Notes under the pieces: model-generated
Seen by the model: the letters and a program-made list of their open reading frames with translations, nothing else
The model's database searches: none
What the model was told of the DNA's origin: nothing
Shown: one piece after another, positions 17,904-26,416 of the stretch
How positions within the stretch are numbered: position 1 is the stretch's first letter
How the letters are laid out: each line of letters opens with the position of its first letter
Made by a program: the position numbers and the translations under genes
Assembly: GCA_900320055.1 (NCBI GenBank)
Contig: ONQS01000001.1
Coordinates: 98,964 to 162,963 of the forward strand
Length of the DNA stretch: 64,000 nucleotides
Source: an uncultured Prevotellaceae bacterium
Lineage (GTDB): Bacteria > Bacteroidota > Bacteroidia > Bacteroidales > Muribaculaceae
Direction: 5' to 3'

Positions 17904-19364
17904 ATGGAACAGAACAATATGGATCCGCGTAACGAACAATGGCGCATCGACTTGCGCAACTCTAAGACTCCCAAGGAGCGCACCGCTATCCCCCGCGTGG
18001 AGATGCCGCAACTCGATCCCAAGTACCGTATCACCTGTAACGAGGAGGTAAACCAGGGCATCAGTGCCGAGCAGGCCGTGGTTGAGGCTAGCCGCTGCTT
18101 GGATTGTGCTAATCCCCAGTGTGTTACCGGTTGCCCCGTTAATATCAATATCCCCACCTTTATCAAGAACATCGAGCGTGGCGAGTTTGGCCAAGCCGCC
18201 GCTACCTTGAAGATGACCAGTTCGCTGCCTGCTGTGTGTGGCCGCGTGTGCCCGCAGGAGAAGCAGTGCGAGTCGCGTTGCATCCACACCAAGATGAAAC
18301 ATCCCGCTGTGGCTATCGGTTATCTGGAGCGCTTCGCTGCTGACTGGCAGCGCGACAATCTGCCCCAGGAAGTGCCTGCCATGGCTCCTGCCAATGGCAT
18401 CAAGGTCGCTGTTATCGGCAGTGGACCTTCAGGTCTGTCGTTTGCCGGTGATATGGCTAAGAAGGGCTTCAGCGTGACCGTGTTTGAAGCACTGCATGAG
18501 ATCGGTGGTGTGCTGAAGTATGGTATTCCCGAGTTCCGTCTGCCCAACCACATCGTGGATTACGAGATTGAGGGCCTGAGGAAGATGGGTGTTGAGTTTG
18601 TCAAAGACTGCCTGGTAGGTAAGACCATCAGTTACGAAGACTTGCATGAGATGGGCTTTAAGGGCGTGTTTGTCGGCAGTGGTGCCGGTTTCCCGCGCTT
18701 TATGAACATCCCCGGTGAGAACCTCAACGGCATCATGTCGAGCAACGAGTATCTGACCCGCATCAACCTGATGGAAGCCGGCCGCGGTGGTGACACCCCC
18801 GTGCTGCGTGGCAAGACCATCGCCGTGATCGGTGGCGGTAACACCGCTATGGACTCGACCCGTACCGCTCTGCGCATGGGCACCGAGCGCGTCATCCTCA
18901 TCTATCGCCGCAGCGAGGAGGAGATGCCTGCCCGTCGTGAGGAGATTGGCCATGCCAAGGAAGAGGGTGTAGAGTTCATGACCCTGCACAATCCCATCGA
19001 GTATATCGGTGACGACAAGGGCCGCGTGGTGGCTATGCGCGTGCAGAAGATGGAACTGGGCGAACCCGATGCTTCGGGCCGTCGCAGCCCTGTGCCCGTC
19101 GAGGGCGCTATCGAGGAGATTCCTGTCGACCTGGTAATCGTGGCTGTGGGCGTGTCGCCCAACCAACTCGTTCCCCGTTCGATTCCCGGACTGGACATCA
19201 GCAAGCGCAATACCATCGTTGTTAACGAGGAAACCATGCAGTCGTCGGTGGGCGACCTCTATGCCGGTGGTGACATCGTGCGTGGCGGTGCTACCGTGAT
19301 CTTGGCAATGGGTGATGGCCGCCGTGCCGCCCTGAACATGGCCAAGGAACTCTTGGGCGAGTAA
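17904..19364 (+). CDS. nfnB: NADH-dependent ferredoxin:NADP+ oxidoreductase, beta subunit (GltD-like)
   Basis: 486 residues related to the glutamate synthase small subunit. An N-terminal helical domain carries two cluster motifs: CLDCANPQCVTGC with CP, and CGRVCPQEKQCESRC, for two [4Fe-4S] clusters. FAD binding is shown by VIGSGPSGLSFAG (about 170-182) and NAD(P)H binding by VIGGGNTAMDSTRTA (about 308-320). A C-terminal GDIVRGG completes the FAD site. A glutaminase large subunit is absent, and the preceding nfnA makes NfnB the better call than glutamate synthase. The enzyme couples NADH, NADPH and ferredoxin by flavin-based bifurcation. Followed by a strong terminator. Confidence 0.88.
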   Translation: MEQNNMDPRNEQWRIDLRNSKTPKERTAIPRVEMPQLDPKYRITCNEEVNQGISAEQAVVEASRCLDCANPQCVTGCPVNINIPTFIKNIERGEFGQAAATLKMTSSLPAVCGRVCPQEKQCESRCIHTKMKHPAVAIGYLERFAADWQRDNLPQEVPAMAPANGIKVAVIGSGPSGLSFAGDMAKKGFSVTVFEALHEIGGVLKYGIPEFRLPNHIVDYEIEGLRKMGVEFVKDCLVGKTISYEDLHEMGFKGVFVGSGAGFPRFMNIPGENLNGIMSSNEYLTRINLMEAGRGGDTPVLRGKTIAVIGGGNTAMDSTRTALRMGTERVILIYRRSEEEMPARREEIGHAKEEGVEFMTLHNPIEYIGDDKGRVVAMRVQKMELGEPDASGRRSPVPVEGAIEEIPVDLVIVAVGVSPNQLVPRSIPGLDISKRNTIVVNEETMQSSVGDLYAGGDIVRGGATVILAMGDGRRAALNMAKELLGE

Positions 19365-19390
19365 AACGCTCTCGCTCATACGACTTATTA

Positions 19391-19443
19391 CTGTGGGTGA
19401 TGGTCCCCTATATCGATGGGACCATTGCCCACAGTCGTTTTTT
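19391..19443 (+). terminator. Intrinsic terminator of fprA-nfnAB
   Basis: CTGTGGGtgATGGTCCC pairs with GGGACCATtgCCCACAG around a 10-base loop and is followed by TCGTTTTTT. This is a textbook Rho-independent terminator. Confidence 0.9.
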
Positions 19444-19569
19444 AGTCGACATGATTTACTACTCGGTATTCTATAGGCAGGGGTTGGTCACAGATTGGCT
19501 TGTGAATAAAATTGGATGACTGAAAAAGACATCTTTTCCCAAAAGCGGCAATAAATGACAAAAAAACAT

Positions 19570-19577
19570 TACCTTTG
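19570..19577 (+). promoter_or_regulatory. -7 element almost touching the next start codon
   Basis: TACCTTTG matches TAnnTTTG. Only six bases separate it from the ATG at 19584, so transcription would begin at or next to the start codon (leaderless or nearly so). Confidence 0.6.
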
Positions 19578-19583
19578 CGGTAG

Positions 19584-21746
19584 ATGAAGAAAAATAGGAC
19601 GCTGAGCACAATCTGGATGCTTGCGGCAATTGCCGTGAGCCTGTTTCTGTGTGCTTGCGGTGGCCGCAAGGAGATGAGCAATCGCGTGATCGTGCAGAAC
19701 GAAGCGTTTACTCTCTCGGGCGATAGCGTGATTGAAGACACCGTGATTGCCTATTGCCCCACCCCATCCCACATCGAAACTAATATGACCATTTCCCGCC
19801 TGGATAGTCTCTATAAGGATGTGGACACTCCTGCCGTTAAATTTGTGCGCGGGCGGCAGTGGCACAAGCGCGACAAGCGTCCCGTGTTGATGCCCCTGTA
19901 TGCCAGTGATCAGCACTTGGTCGACGTGCTCTATGACATGTCTGTCGATCACATTGCCGACGCTATCGATCAATCAGGGCGGTTTGCGCCGTCACAGAGC
20001 AATTATAGCCGTCTGTATTGCTCCATCTATTTGTCACTGGCCGCACTCAAGCCTCACCAGTCGATGGCCACCTTGCGGGCTATTGTTGACAAGGATAGCA
20101 TCATCATGCAGCGCGAGGGCCAATGGCCAGTGGTGAGCGATCACATCGGATGGGCAACGGCAGCATGGGAAGTCTACAAGACCACAGGCGACCGACAGTG
20201 GCTTGCCTATTCTTACCATGTGATTGAAAAGACGCTGAGAATCAATCATGCGGTATTGCTCGATCATGAGTTGGGGCTCATACATGGCGCTGGATACACC
20301 TCGTCAAGGCCGATTGGGGTGCGGCGCATGACTTGGATGGGTTACAACGATTTGTTTGCCTGCATGTCGCTGGGTAATAACATCTTGACAGGAAATGCTT
20401 ATGCCATTCTGGCCGATATGGGTGAAGAATTGGGCATTGAGAATTCTTACCAGAAGGATGCTCAGCGCATCAAGGACGCCATCAATCAGCACTTATGGAA
20501 CGAGGACAAGGGCTTCTATAGTTCCTTCCTGTATGGCATGGCAGTGCCCAGACAATCTCCGCTGACGGACAATACCTCTCAGGCCATGTGCGTGCTCTGG
20601 GGCATTGCTGATGATGAGCGTGCCGAGAATCTGATTGCCCACACTCCTGTTTCTGATTATGGGGTAAATGTCTCTTATCCTGCGTCTAATCCGATAGAGC
20701 CTTATCTTGCCAACTCGTCATGGACAACCACTCAGGCCCTGTGGAATCTGGCTGCTGCCTATGTGGGCAACGAGAACGCATTACGACGAGGGCTGGGCGC
20801 CCTGTATCGGGCTCAAGCGCTATACCAGTCCCGAGGGATCCATATGCGTGGCGTCGATACAGACTACTTGGGAGCCAGCGCCTCGAATGCAGCGATGATA
20901 TTGCGAGTGTTTATGGGCATGAGTTTCACGCCAGAGGGAATTGATTTTTCACCGATGGTTCCAGCATGCATGCCGGGTGATAAAACCCTCAAGGGACTGA
21001 ATTATCGCAAGGCCGTTGTTGATGTTACCATCAAGGGCACCGGCAATGATGTCGCCTCGATTACCGATAACGGGAAATCTCTCGAGAGTGCATTTCTTCC
21101 TCGTGATATCGAGGGTAATCACAATATTGTCATCACCCTGCGTCAGGGAAATAAGCCATTACAGCAAGTGACCATTCACCGCAACGAGGTAAGCCTGCCT
21201 CTCACGCCTGAGGTCGTTTGGACCAACGACAGCGGTCGCATCGTGGGCTTCAAGCCTGGCACGCCCTATCGCTTGTCGGTAAATGGTCAGTTGACCGCCC
21301 TGAATGATTCAGTATTCGCACTACCGGATCTGGATGAGCCCTTCACCGAATTTTCGGTTGAAATTGCGGGCAAATATGGTAATGGGTTTATGTCCAAACC
21401 CTTGCTGCACTTTGGCTTAACGCCTCAAATCGCATTCCTGCCGCCCGCCATCGACGGACATGCTTCTGTCATTGTGAGTGTGGCGCAAGGCGGTGACTAT
21501 CTGCTGGATGTAGGCTATCGGCCCACAGGATCACTCGAGGTGTGCCGTGTAACGGCCAATAGCCATCCCATGGGCACATTGGTCATGGTGGGAGGCCAAC
21601 ACGGTGACGAGGGCGAACTGGCCTATAGCAATATGATAGCAGTGAAACTGCTTAAGGGAGAAAACCTGCTCGAAATCGAACAGATCAGGCTTCCCAAGCC
21701 ATTTACATCCTGCGAGCCTGTGCATATGAGAATCATTAAGCGCTAA
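19584..21746 (+). CDS. Lipoprotein with six-hairpin (alpha/alpha)6 glycosidase-like domain
   Basis: 720 residues. Signal peptide and lipobox SLFLCAC (Cys24 or Cys26). Residues about 80-470 have the repeating helical pattern of six-hairpin glycosidases, with segments such as WMGYNDLFACMSLGNN, HLWNEDKGFYSSFLYG and SNPIEPYLANSSWTTTQALW, similar to trehalase, alpha-rhamnosidase and GH63-type enzymes. The C-terminal 240 residues look like beta-sandwich domains. It should act on an oligosaccharide at the cell surface or in the periplasm. I cannot fix a GH family, substrate or catalytic acids. The next gene starts 47 bases later and may share the transcript. The start is supported by the signal peptide despite the promoter overlap. 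Confidence 0.72.
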   Translation: MKKNRTLSTIWMLAAIAVSLFLCACGGRKEMSNRVIVQNEAFTLSGDSVIEDTVIAYCPTPSHIETNMTISRLDSLYKDVDTPAVKFVRGRQWHKRDKRPVLMPLYASDQHLVDVLYDMSVDHIADAIDQSGRFAPSQSNYSRLYCSIYLSLAALKPHQSMATLRAIVDKDSIIMQREGQWPVVSDHIGWATAAWEVYKTTGDRQWLAYSYHVIEKTLRINHAVLLDHELGLIHGAGYTSSRPIGVRRMTWMGYNDLFACMSLGNNILTGNAYAILADMGEELGIENSYQKDAQRIKDAINQHLWNEDKGFYSSFLYGMAVPRQSPLTDNTSQAMCVLWGIADDERAENLIAHTPVSDYGVNVSYPASNPIEPYLANSSWTTTQALWNLAAAYVGNENALRRGLGALYRAQALYQSRGIHMRGVDTDYLGASASNAAMILRVFMGMSFTPEGIDFSPMVPACMPGDKTLKGLNYRKAVVDVTIKGTGNDVASITDNGKSLESAFLPRDIEGNHNIVITLRQGNKPLQQVTIHRNEVSLPLTPEVVWTNDSGRIVGFKPGTPYRLSVNGQLTALNDSVFALPDLDEPFTEFSVEIAGKYGNGFMSKPLLHFGLTPQIAFLPPAIDGHASVIVSVAQGGDYLLDVGYRPTGSLEVCRVTANSHPMGTLVMVGGQHGDEGELAYSNMIAVKLLKGENLLEIEQIRLPKPFTSCEPVHMRIIKR

Positions 21747-21793
21747 ATAACTAACAATCAGCAACTAATAACCAAATAAAAATCGTAATCGAA

Positions 21794-24700
21794 ATGAAGT
21801 CTAGAATCATTATGATGGCGGCACTGGCGGCCGCCGCGTTGACGGCACAAGCCGACGAGGGACGCTTGCTGCGTTTTCCCGGAACCAATGGCCGCGAGGT
21901 GGCATTCAGTTACGCGGGTGACATCTATACTGTTCCCATCACCGGCGGTACCGCACACAAACTCACCTCTCATGAGGGTTATGAGGCTTTTGCACGCTAT
22001 TCTCCAGATGGGCAGACCATTGCCTTTACAGGACAGTACGATGGCAATACCGAGGTCTATGTGATGCCTGCCCAGGGCGGCGAGCCCAAGCGCATCACCT
22101 TCACAGCCAGCAATCCACGTGACGACTGGGGCGACCGTATGGGTCCCAACAACATCACGATGAACTGGACGCCCGACGGTAAGGGCGTGATCTACCGTAA
22201 TCGCATCAGCGACAGTTTTGACGGTAAATTGTGGTGCGCCCCCATCGATGGCGGCATGCCAAGCCAGTTACCCTTGCCAGAGGGCGGTTTCTGCTGCTAT
22301 AACGGCGACGGCACCAAGTTGGCCTATAACCGGGTCTTCCGCGAGTTCCGCACTTGGAAGTATTACAAGGGCGGAATGGCCGACGACATCTGGATCTATG
22401 ATACTCAGGCCAAGACGGTGACCAATATCACCAACAACGTCGCTCAAGACATCGATCCCATGTGGATCGGAGACGAGATCTACTTCATGAGCGACCGTGA
22501 CAACCGCATGAACATCTTTGTCTATAACACCCTCACCGGCGTGACCCAGAAGGTGACCGACTTCACGGAGTATGACGTGAAGTTTGCCAACTGCGGCGGC
22601 GGCAAGATCGTGTTTGAAAACGCTGGTTACCTCTACGTGCTTGATCCTGCCACCAAGCGTAGCGAGAGAATCATGATTGACCTCAACAGCGAGAACAACT
22701 TTGCCCGCGAGCAGCAGCGCACTGTCAAGGACTATCTGACAGGCGGCAGTCTCGCTCCTGATGGAAGCCGCATCGCAATCAGTGCACGAGGCGAGGTGTT
22801 TGATGTTCCCGCCAAGCACGGCGTGATCCGCAACATAACCCACACCCCTGGTGTCCACGAGCGCAATGCCTCGTGGAGCCCCGATGGCAAGAACATCGCC
22901 TTCATCAGCGACCAGACGGGAGAAACTGAGATTTGGATGCGTCCTGTGGGTTCCGATAAGGCCGTCCAACTGACCAAGGACAACGATACCTACATCCGCG
23001 ACTTTGAGTGGAGCCCTGACGGTAGCCAGATTGTGTATACCGACCGCAAGAACCGCATGATCCTGCTCAATGTCAAGACGATGGCCAAGCAGACTCTGCT
23101 CACCGATGAGATGGGCGAGATTCCCACTCCCTCATTCTCGCCAGACGGCAAGTGGCTCACCTACTACCGCAATGGTGCCAACGAGTATAGTGTCGTGTAT
23201 CTGTATAACATCGCCGAGCGCAAGGAGTATCCTGTTACCGACCGCTGGTATGACAGCAACTCACCCGCCTTCAGCAGCGATGGCAAATATCTGATATTTG
23301 CCTCGGCTCGCGATTTCAATCCCATCTATAGCAGCATCGAGTGGAACTTTGCCTATCGTGATATGGAGGGCATCTACTTGGTGATGCTGGCAAAGGACAC
23401 CCCCTCGCCCTTCTTGCTCAAGGATGATCAGGTAATGGCCGGCGGCCAATCAGCCGATTCTCCTAAGGACGATGCCAAGAAGGGCGGCAAGAGCAAAGCC
23501 CAGGCCGACGCCAGTGCCGTGCGCATCGACATCGACGGTATCGCCGATCGCATCGTCAAAGTGCCCGTGGGCACCGGTAGTTACGGTAACTTCATCTGTG
23601 ATGGCTCCCACCTGTGGTACAGCGGCCGGGGCAGTGTGCGCATGTTTGACTTTGCCGAGCAGAAGGATGAGGTGATTGCCGATCGCGCCATGATGATGGC
23701 CTCGGCCGACATGAAAAGTGCCCTCTACTTGAAGGGCGACGACATCTATGTCGTTCCGTTGGCTCCACGCAAGGCAGACTTGAGCGAGCCCGTTGCCCTC
23801 GATGGCATGATCGCCACGGTCAATTATGAGCAGGAGTGGAAGCAGATCTTTGACGAGGCATGGCGCGCTTACCGCGATGGCTTCTATCTGGAGAATATGC
23901 ACGGCGTGGACTGGCAGGCGATGCACGACAAATATGCCGCCCTGCTGCCCTATGTCAAAAACCGCTTGGATCTCACCTATGTGATTGGCGGCATGATTGG
24001 CGAGTTGGCGGTAGGCCACGCCTATGTCGATGGCGGAGACCACATCACCGTCGACCAGCATAACATCGGTATGCTCGGTGCCGAACTCCAACAGGTGGGC
24101 ACGGGCTACAAGATTACCAAGATACTGCGTGGCGCGCCCGATCGCGAGAGTCTGCGGTCGCCTCTGCAGGAGCCGGGCTTGAATGTCAAGGTTGGTGACA
24201 TTATCACCGCCATCGACGGTGTGCCGACTCAGGGCGTCAGCAACATCTATACCCTGTTGCGAGACAAGGCCGGTGTCCTCACCGAGTTGACCCTCGAGGG
24301 TGGCCGCAAGATTGTGGTGAAGCCCATCCAGGACGAGTATCCCCTGTATCATAACGAGTGGGTACAGCACAATATCGACTATGTGAGCGAGAAGACTGGC
24401 GGCCGCGTGGGTTATGTCTATATCCCCGATATGGGTCCTGAAGGCCTGCGTGAGTTCTCGCGCTACTTCTTTGCCCAGACCGACAAGGAGGCCTTGATCA
24501 TTGATGACCGTGGCAATGGCGGCGGCAATATCTCACCGATGGTGATCGAGCGCCTGCTGCGTCAGCCCTATCGTCTGACCATGTATCGTGGCAGCAACCG
24601 CAACGGCACTACTCCCGAGCGCACGCTTGTTGGTCCCAAGGTGCTGCTGGTCAACAAATACTCTGCCAGCGATGGTGACCTGTTCCCCTGGAGTTTCAAG

Positions 24701-25018
24701 GAAAACAAGATCGGTCCTGTGATCGGCACCCGTTCGTGGGGTGGTATCGTGGGCATCAGCGGTTCGCTGCCCTATATGGACGGTACCGACATCCGTGTGC
24801 CTTTCTTCACCAACTACGACACCCGTGGCAACTGGATTGTGGAGAACCACGGAGTGGACCCCGACATCCTCATCGACAACGACCCCGTGATGGAGTACCG
24901 TGGCATCGATCAGCAACTCGACAAGGCTATCGAGGTCATCCTGGAGCAACTCAAGGATCGTCAGCCCATGCCGGGCACGCCTGCTCCACGCACGCTCAAG
25001 GACCTGGGAGTAAACTAA
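21794..25018 (+). CDS. Tricorn-like protease (S41 family) with beta-propeller and PDZ
   Basis: 1074 residues with a signal peptide (cut near AQADEG), so periplasmic. Residues about 30-390 carry repeated SPDG motifs of a WD40/TolB-like beta-propeller, followed by a second propeller-like part, a core helical segment, a PDZ domain (about 770-850) and the S41 protease core. Catalytic residues align with tricorn: His742 in GELAVGHAYVDGG and Ser959-Asp960 in YSASDGD, with GNGGGN shaping the oxyanion region. Tricorn proteases cut short peptides released by other proteases. The length equals the archaeal enzyme. It follows the glycosidase-like lipoprotein by 47 bases and is closed by a terminator hairpin. 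Confidence 0.92.
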   Translation: MKSRIIMMAALAAAALTAQADEGRLLRFPGTNGREVAFSYAGDIYTVPITGGTAHKLTSHEGYEAFARYSPDGQTIAFTGQYDGNTEVYVMPAQGGEPKRITFTASNPRDDWGDRMGPNNITMNWTPDGKGVIYRNRISDSFDGKLWCAPIDGGMPSQLPLPEGGFCCYNGDGTKLAYNRVFREFRTWKYYKGGMADDIWIYDTQAKTVTNITNNVAQDIDPMWIGDEIYFMSDRDNRMNIFVYNTLTGVTQKVTDFTEYDVKFANCGGGKIVFENAGYLYVLDPATKRSERIMIDLNSENNFAREQQRTVKDYLTGGSLAPDGSRIAISARGEVFDVPAKHGVIRNITHTPGVHERNASWSPDGKNIAFISDQTGETEIWMRPVGSDKAVQLTKDNDTYIRDFEWSPDGSQIVYTDRKNRMILLNVKTMAKQTLLTDEMGEIPTPSFSPDGKWLTYYRNGANEYSVVYLYNIAERKEYPVTDRWYDSNSPAFSSDGKYLIFASARDFNPIYSSIEWNFAYRDMEGIYLVMLAKDTPSPFLLKDDQVMAGGQSADSPKDDAKKGGKSKAQADASAVRIDIDGIADRIVKVPVGTGSYGNFICDGSHLWYSGRGSVRMFDFAEQKDEVIADRAMMMASADMKSALYLKGDDIYVVPLAPRKADLSEPVALDGMIATVNYEQEWKQIFDEAWRAYRDGFYLENMHGVDWQAMHDKYAALLPYVKNRLDLTYVIGGMIGELAVGHAYVDGGDHITVDQHNIGMLGAELQQVGTGYKITKILRGAPDRESLRSPLQEPGLNVKVGDIITAIDGVPTQGVSNIYTLLRDKAGVLTELTLEGGRKIVVKPIQDEYPLYHNEWVQHNIDYVSEKTGGRVGYVYIPDMGPEGLREFSRYFFAQTDKEALIIDDRGNGGGNISPMVIERLLRQPYRLTMYRGSNRNGTTPERTLVGPKVLLVNKYSASDGDLFPWSFKENKIGPVIGTRSWGGIVGISGSLPYMDGTDIRVPFFTNYDTRGNWIVENHGVDPDILIDNDPVMEYRGIDQQLDKAIEVILEQLKDRQPMPGTPAPRTLKDLGVN

Positions 25019-25053
25019 CGTGCTCCACAGATAGCATCCAAATCCAATCAGGT

Positions 25054-25094
25054 AACGGCATCTGTACTCACATTACTCGAGTGCAGATGCCGTT
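25054..25094 (+). terminator. Intrinsic terminator after the tricorn-like gene
   Basis: AACGGCATCTGtACTC pairs with GAGTgCAGATGCCGTT with a single mismatch, followed by CTTTAG. The U-tract is short. Confidence 0.7.
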
Positions 25095-25167
25095 CTTTAG
25101 ACCAGCCTCCAAACCGTCATTACTGCGGCAAAAATGGGTTAATGATTTAAAATGTGGGCCTGCAGTT

Positions 25168-25198
25168 ATTGTTGAGTAAGAAAAATGCAGTACCTTCG
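25168..25198 (+). promoter_or_regulatory. Promoter of dxr, close to the start codon
   Basis: ATTG at 25168-25171, 19 bases, then TACCTTCG at 25191-25198, a one-base deviation from TAnnTTTG. The ATG codons at 25208 and 25217 are only 9 and 18 bases behind the -7 element. Confidence 0.5.
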
Positions 25199-25207
25199 CA
25201 CTTTGTA

Positions 25208-26413
25208 ATGAATAATATGAATCAAAACAGGCGAAATATCGCTGTGCTGGGTAGCACAGGCTCGATAGGCCGCCAGACGCTCGACATCATTGCTGAGTAC
25301 CCCGACCTGTTTCGGGCTTGGCTGCTGGTGGCCAACAGTAGTGCCGACCTGCTGATTGGGCAGGCGCGCCAGTTCCGTCCACACATGGTCATCATTGCCC
25401 AAGAGCAATATGGAGACTATGTGCGTGACGCTCTGAGTGGAACGGGCATTGAGGTAGCCACGGGCAGCGAAGCGATAGCCCAGGCTGTGACCGCTGCCGA
25501 AATCGACACTGTGGTAACTGCCATGGTGGGCTATAGCGGCTTGGAATCGACCATAGCCTCCATCCAGTCTGGCAAACGCATTGCCCTGGCCAACAAGGAG
25601 ACGCTGGTGGTGGCGGGCGAACTGATTGAGCGATTGCTGCAAGAACACTCCGACAGTGTGCTCTATCCCGTGGATAGCGAGCATGGAGCCTTCTACCAGT
25701 GTCTGGTGGGCGAGCGGCGAGAGGATGTGGAGCGGCTGATGCTCACGGCCTCGGGCGGCCCGTTCCGTACCGTGCCAGCAGAGCGGCTCCCGCAGGTGAC
25801 TGCAGCCGATGCGTTGAAGCACCCCAATTGGTCGATGGGCGCCAAGATCACCATCGACTCGGCGACGATGATGAACAAGGGCTTTGAGATGATCGAGGCG
25901 CGCTGGCTGTTTGGCATCGAGCCCCGCGACATCGAGATTGTGGTCCATCCCCAGTCGATAGTCCACTCGATGGTGGCCTTTAAAGACGGCTCTGTCAAGG
26001 CTCAACTGGGATTGCCCGATATGCACCTGCCCATCCGTTATGCCTTGGGTTTGCCTGATGGCCGCCTGGCAAGTGCCTGCCGCAAAATGACGATTGAGGA
26101 TATGGTGACATTGACGTTTGAACGTCCTGATTTCGATAAGTTCCCGCTGCTGCGCACAGCCTATGCCGCGGCACGTCAGGGGGGGACCGTCCCCTGTGTA
26201 ATGAATGCCGCCAACGAGATTGCTGTGGCATCATTCTTGCAGGACAAGATCAGGTTTACGGACATCTACACAATCGTTGAGAAAACAATAGAGCAGTCCC
26301 CTCTTGTGGAGCATCCCACCTATGAGGACTATGTGGCCAGCAATGCTGATGCCCGCTGCCGCGCATCCCATCTCGTCGATGAACTAATGATCAATAACAA
26401 AAGACTTAAATAA
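25208..26413 (+). CDS. dxr: 1-deoxy-D-xylulose 5-phosphate reductoisomerase
   Basis: About 400 residues. The NADPH-binding loop GSTGSIGRQTLDII is near the N-terminus; the metal and substrate motifs SEHGAFYQCL, SGGPFR and ATMMNKGFEMIEA follow, as does the C-terminal helical domain. The enzyme makes 2-C-methyl-D-erythritol 4-phosphate, the committed step of the MEP isoprenoid pathway, in the cytoplasm. Start at 25208 (MNNMNQNRRNIAVLG) or 25217; the longer upstream frame overlaps the promoter and was not used. rseP begins three bases after the stop, the same gene order as in many other bacteria. Confidence 0.96.
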   Translation: MNNMNQNRRNIAVLGSTGSIGRQTLDIIAEYPDLFRAWLLVANSSADLLIGQARQFRPHMVIIAQEQYGDYVRDALSGTGIEVATGSEAIAQAVTAAEIDTVVTAMVGYSGLESTIASIQSGKRIALANKETLVVAGELIERLLQEHSDSVLYPVDSEHGAFYQCLVGERREDVERLMLTASGGPFRTVPAERLPQVTAADALKHPNWSMGAKITIDSATMMNKGFEMIEARWLFGIEPRDIEIVVHPQSIVHSMVAFKDGSVKAQLGLPDMHLPIRYALGLPDGRLASACRKMTIEDMVTLTFERPDFDKFPLLRTAYAAARQGGTVPCVMNAANEIAVASFLQDKIRFTDIYTIVEKTIEQSPLVEHPTYEDYVASNADARCRASHLVDELMINNKRLK

Positions 26414-26416
26414 TCA

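Noticed and set aside
17904-19364. Glutamate synthase small subunit
   Set aside because: The sequence is GltD-like, but there is no large subunit and an NfnA gene directly precedes it, so NfnB is the better call.
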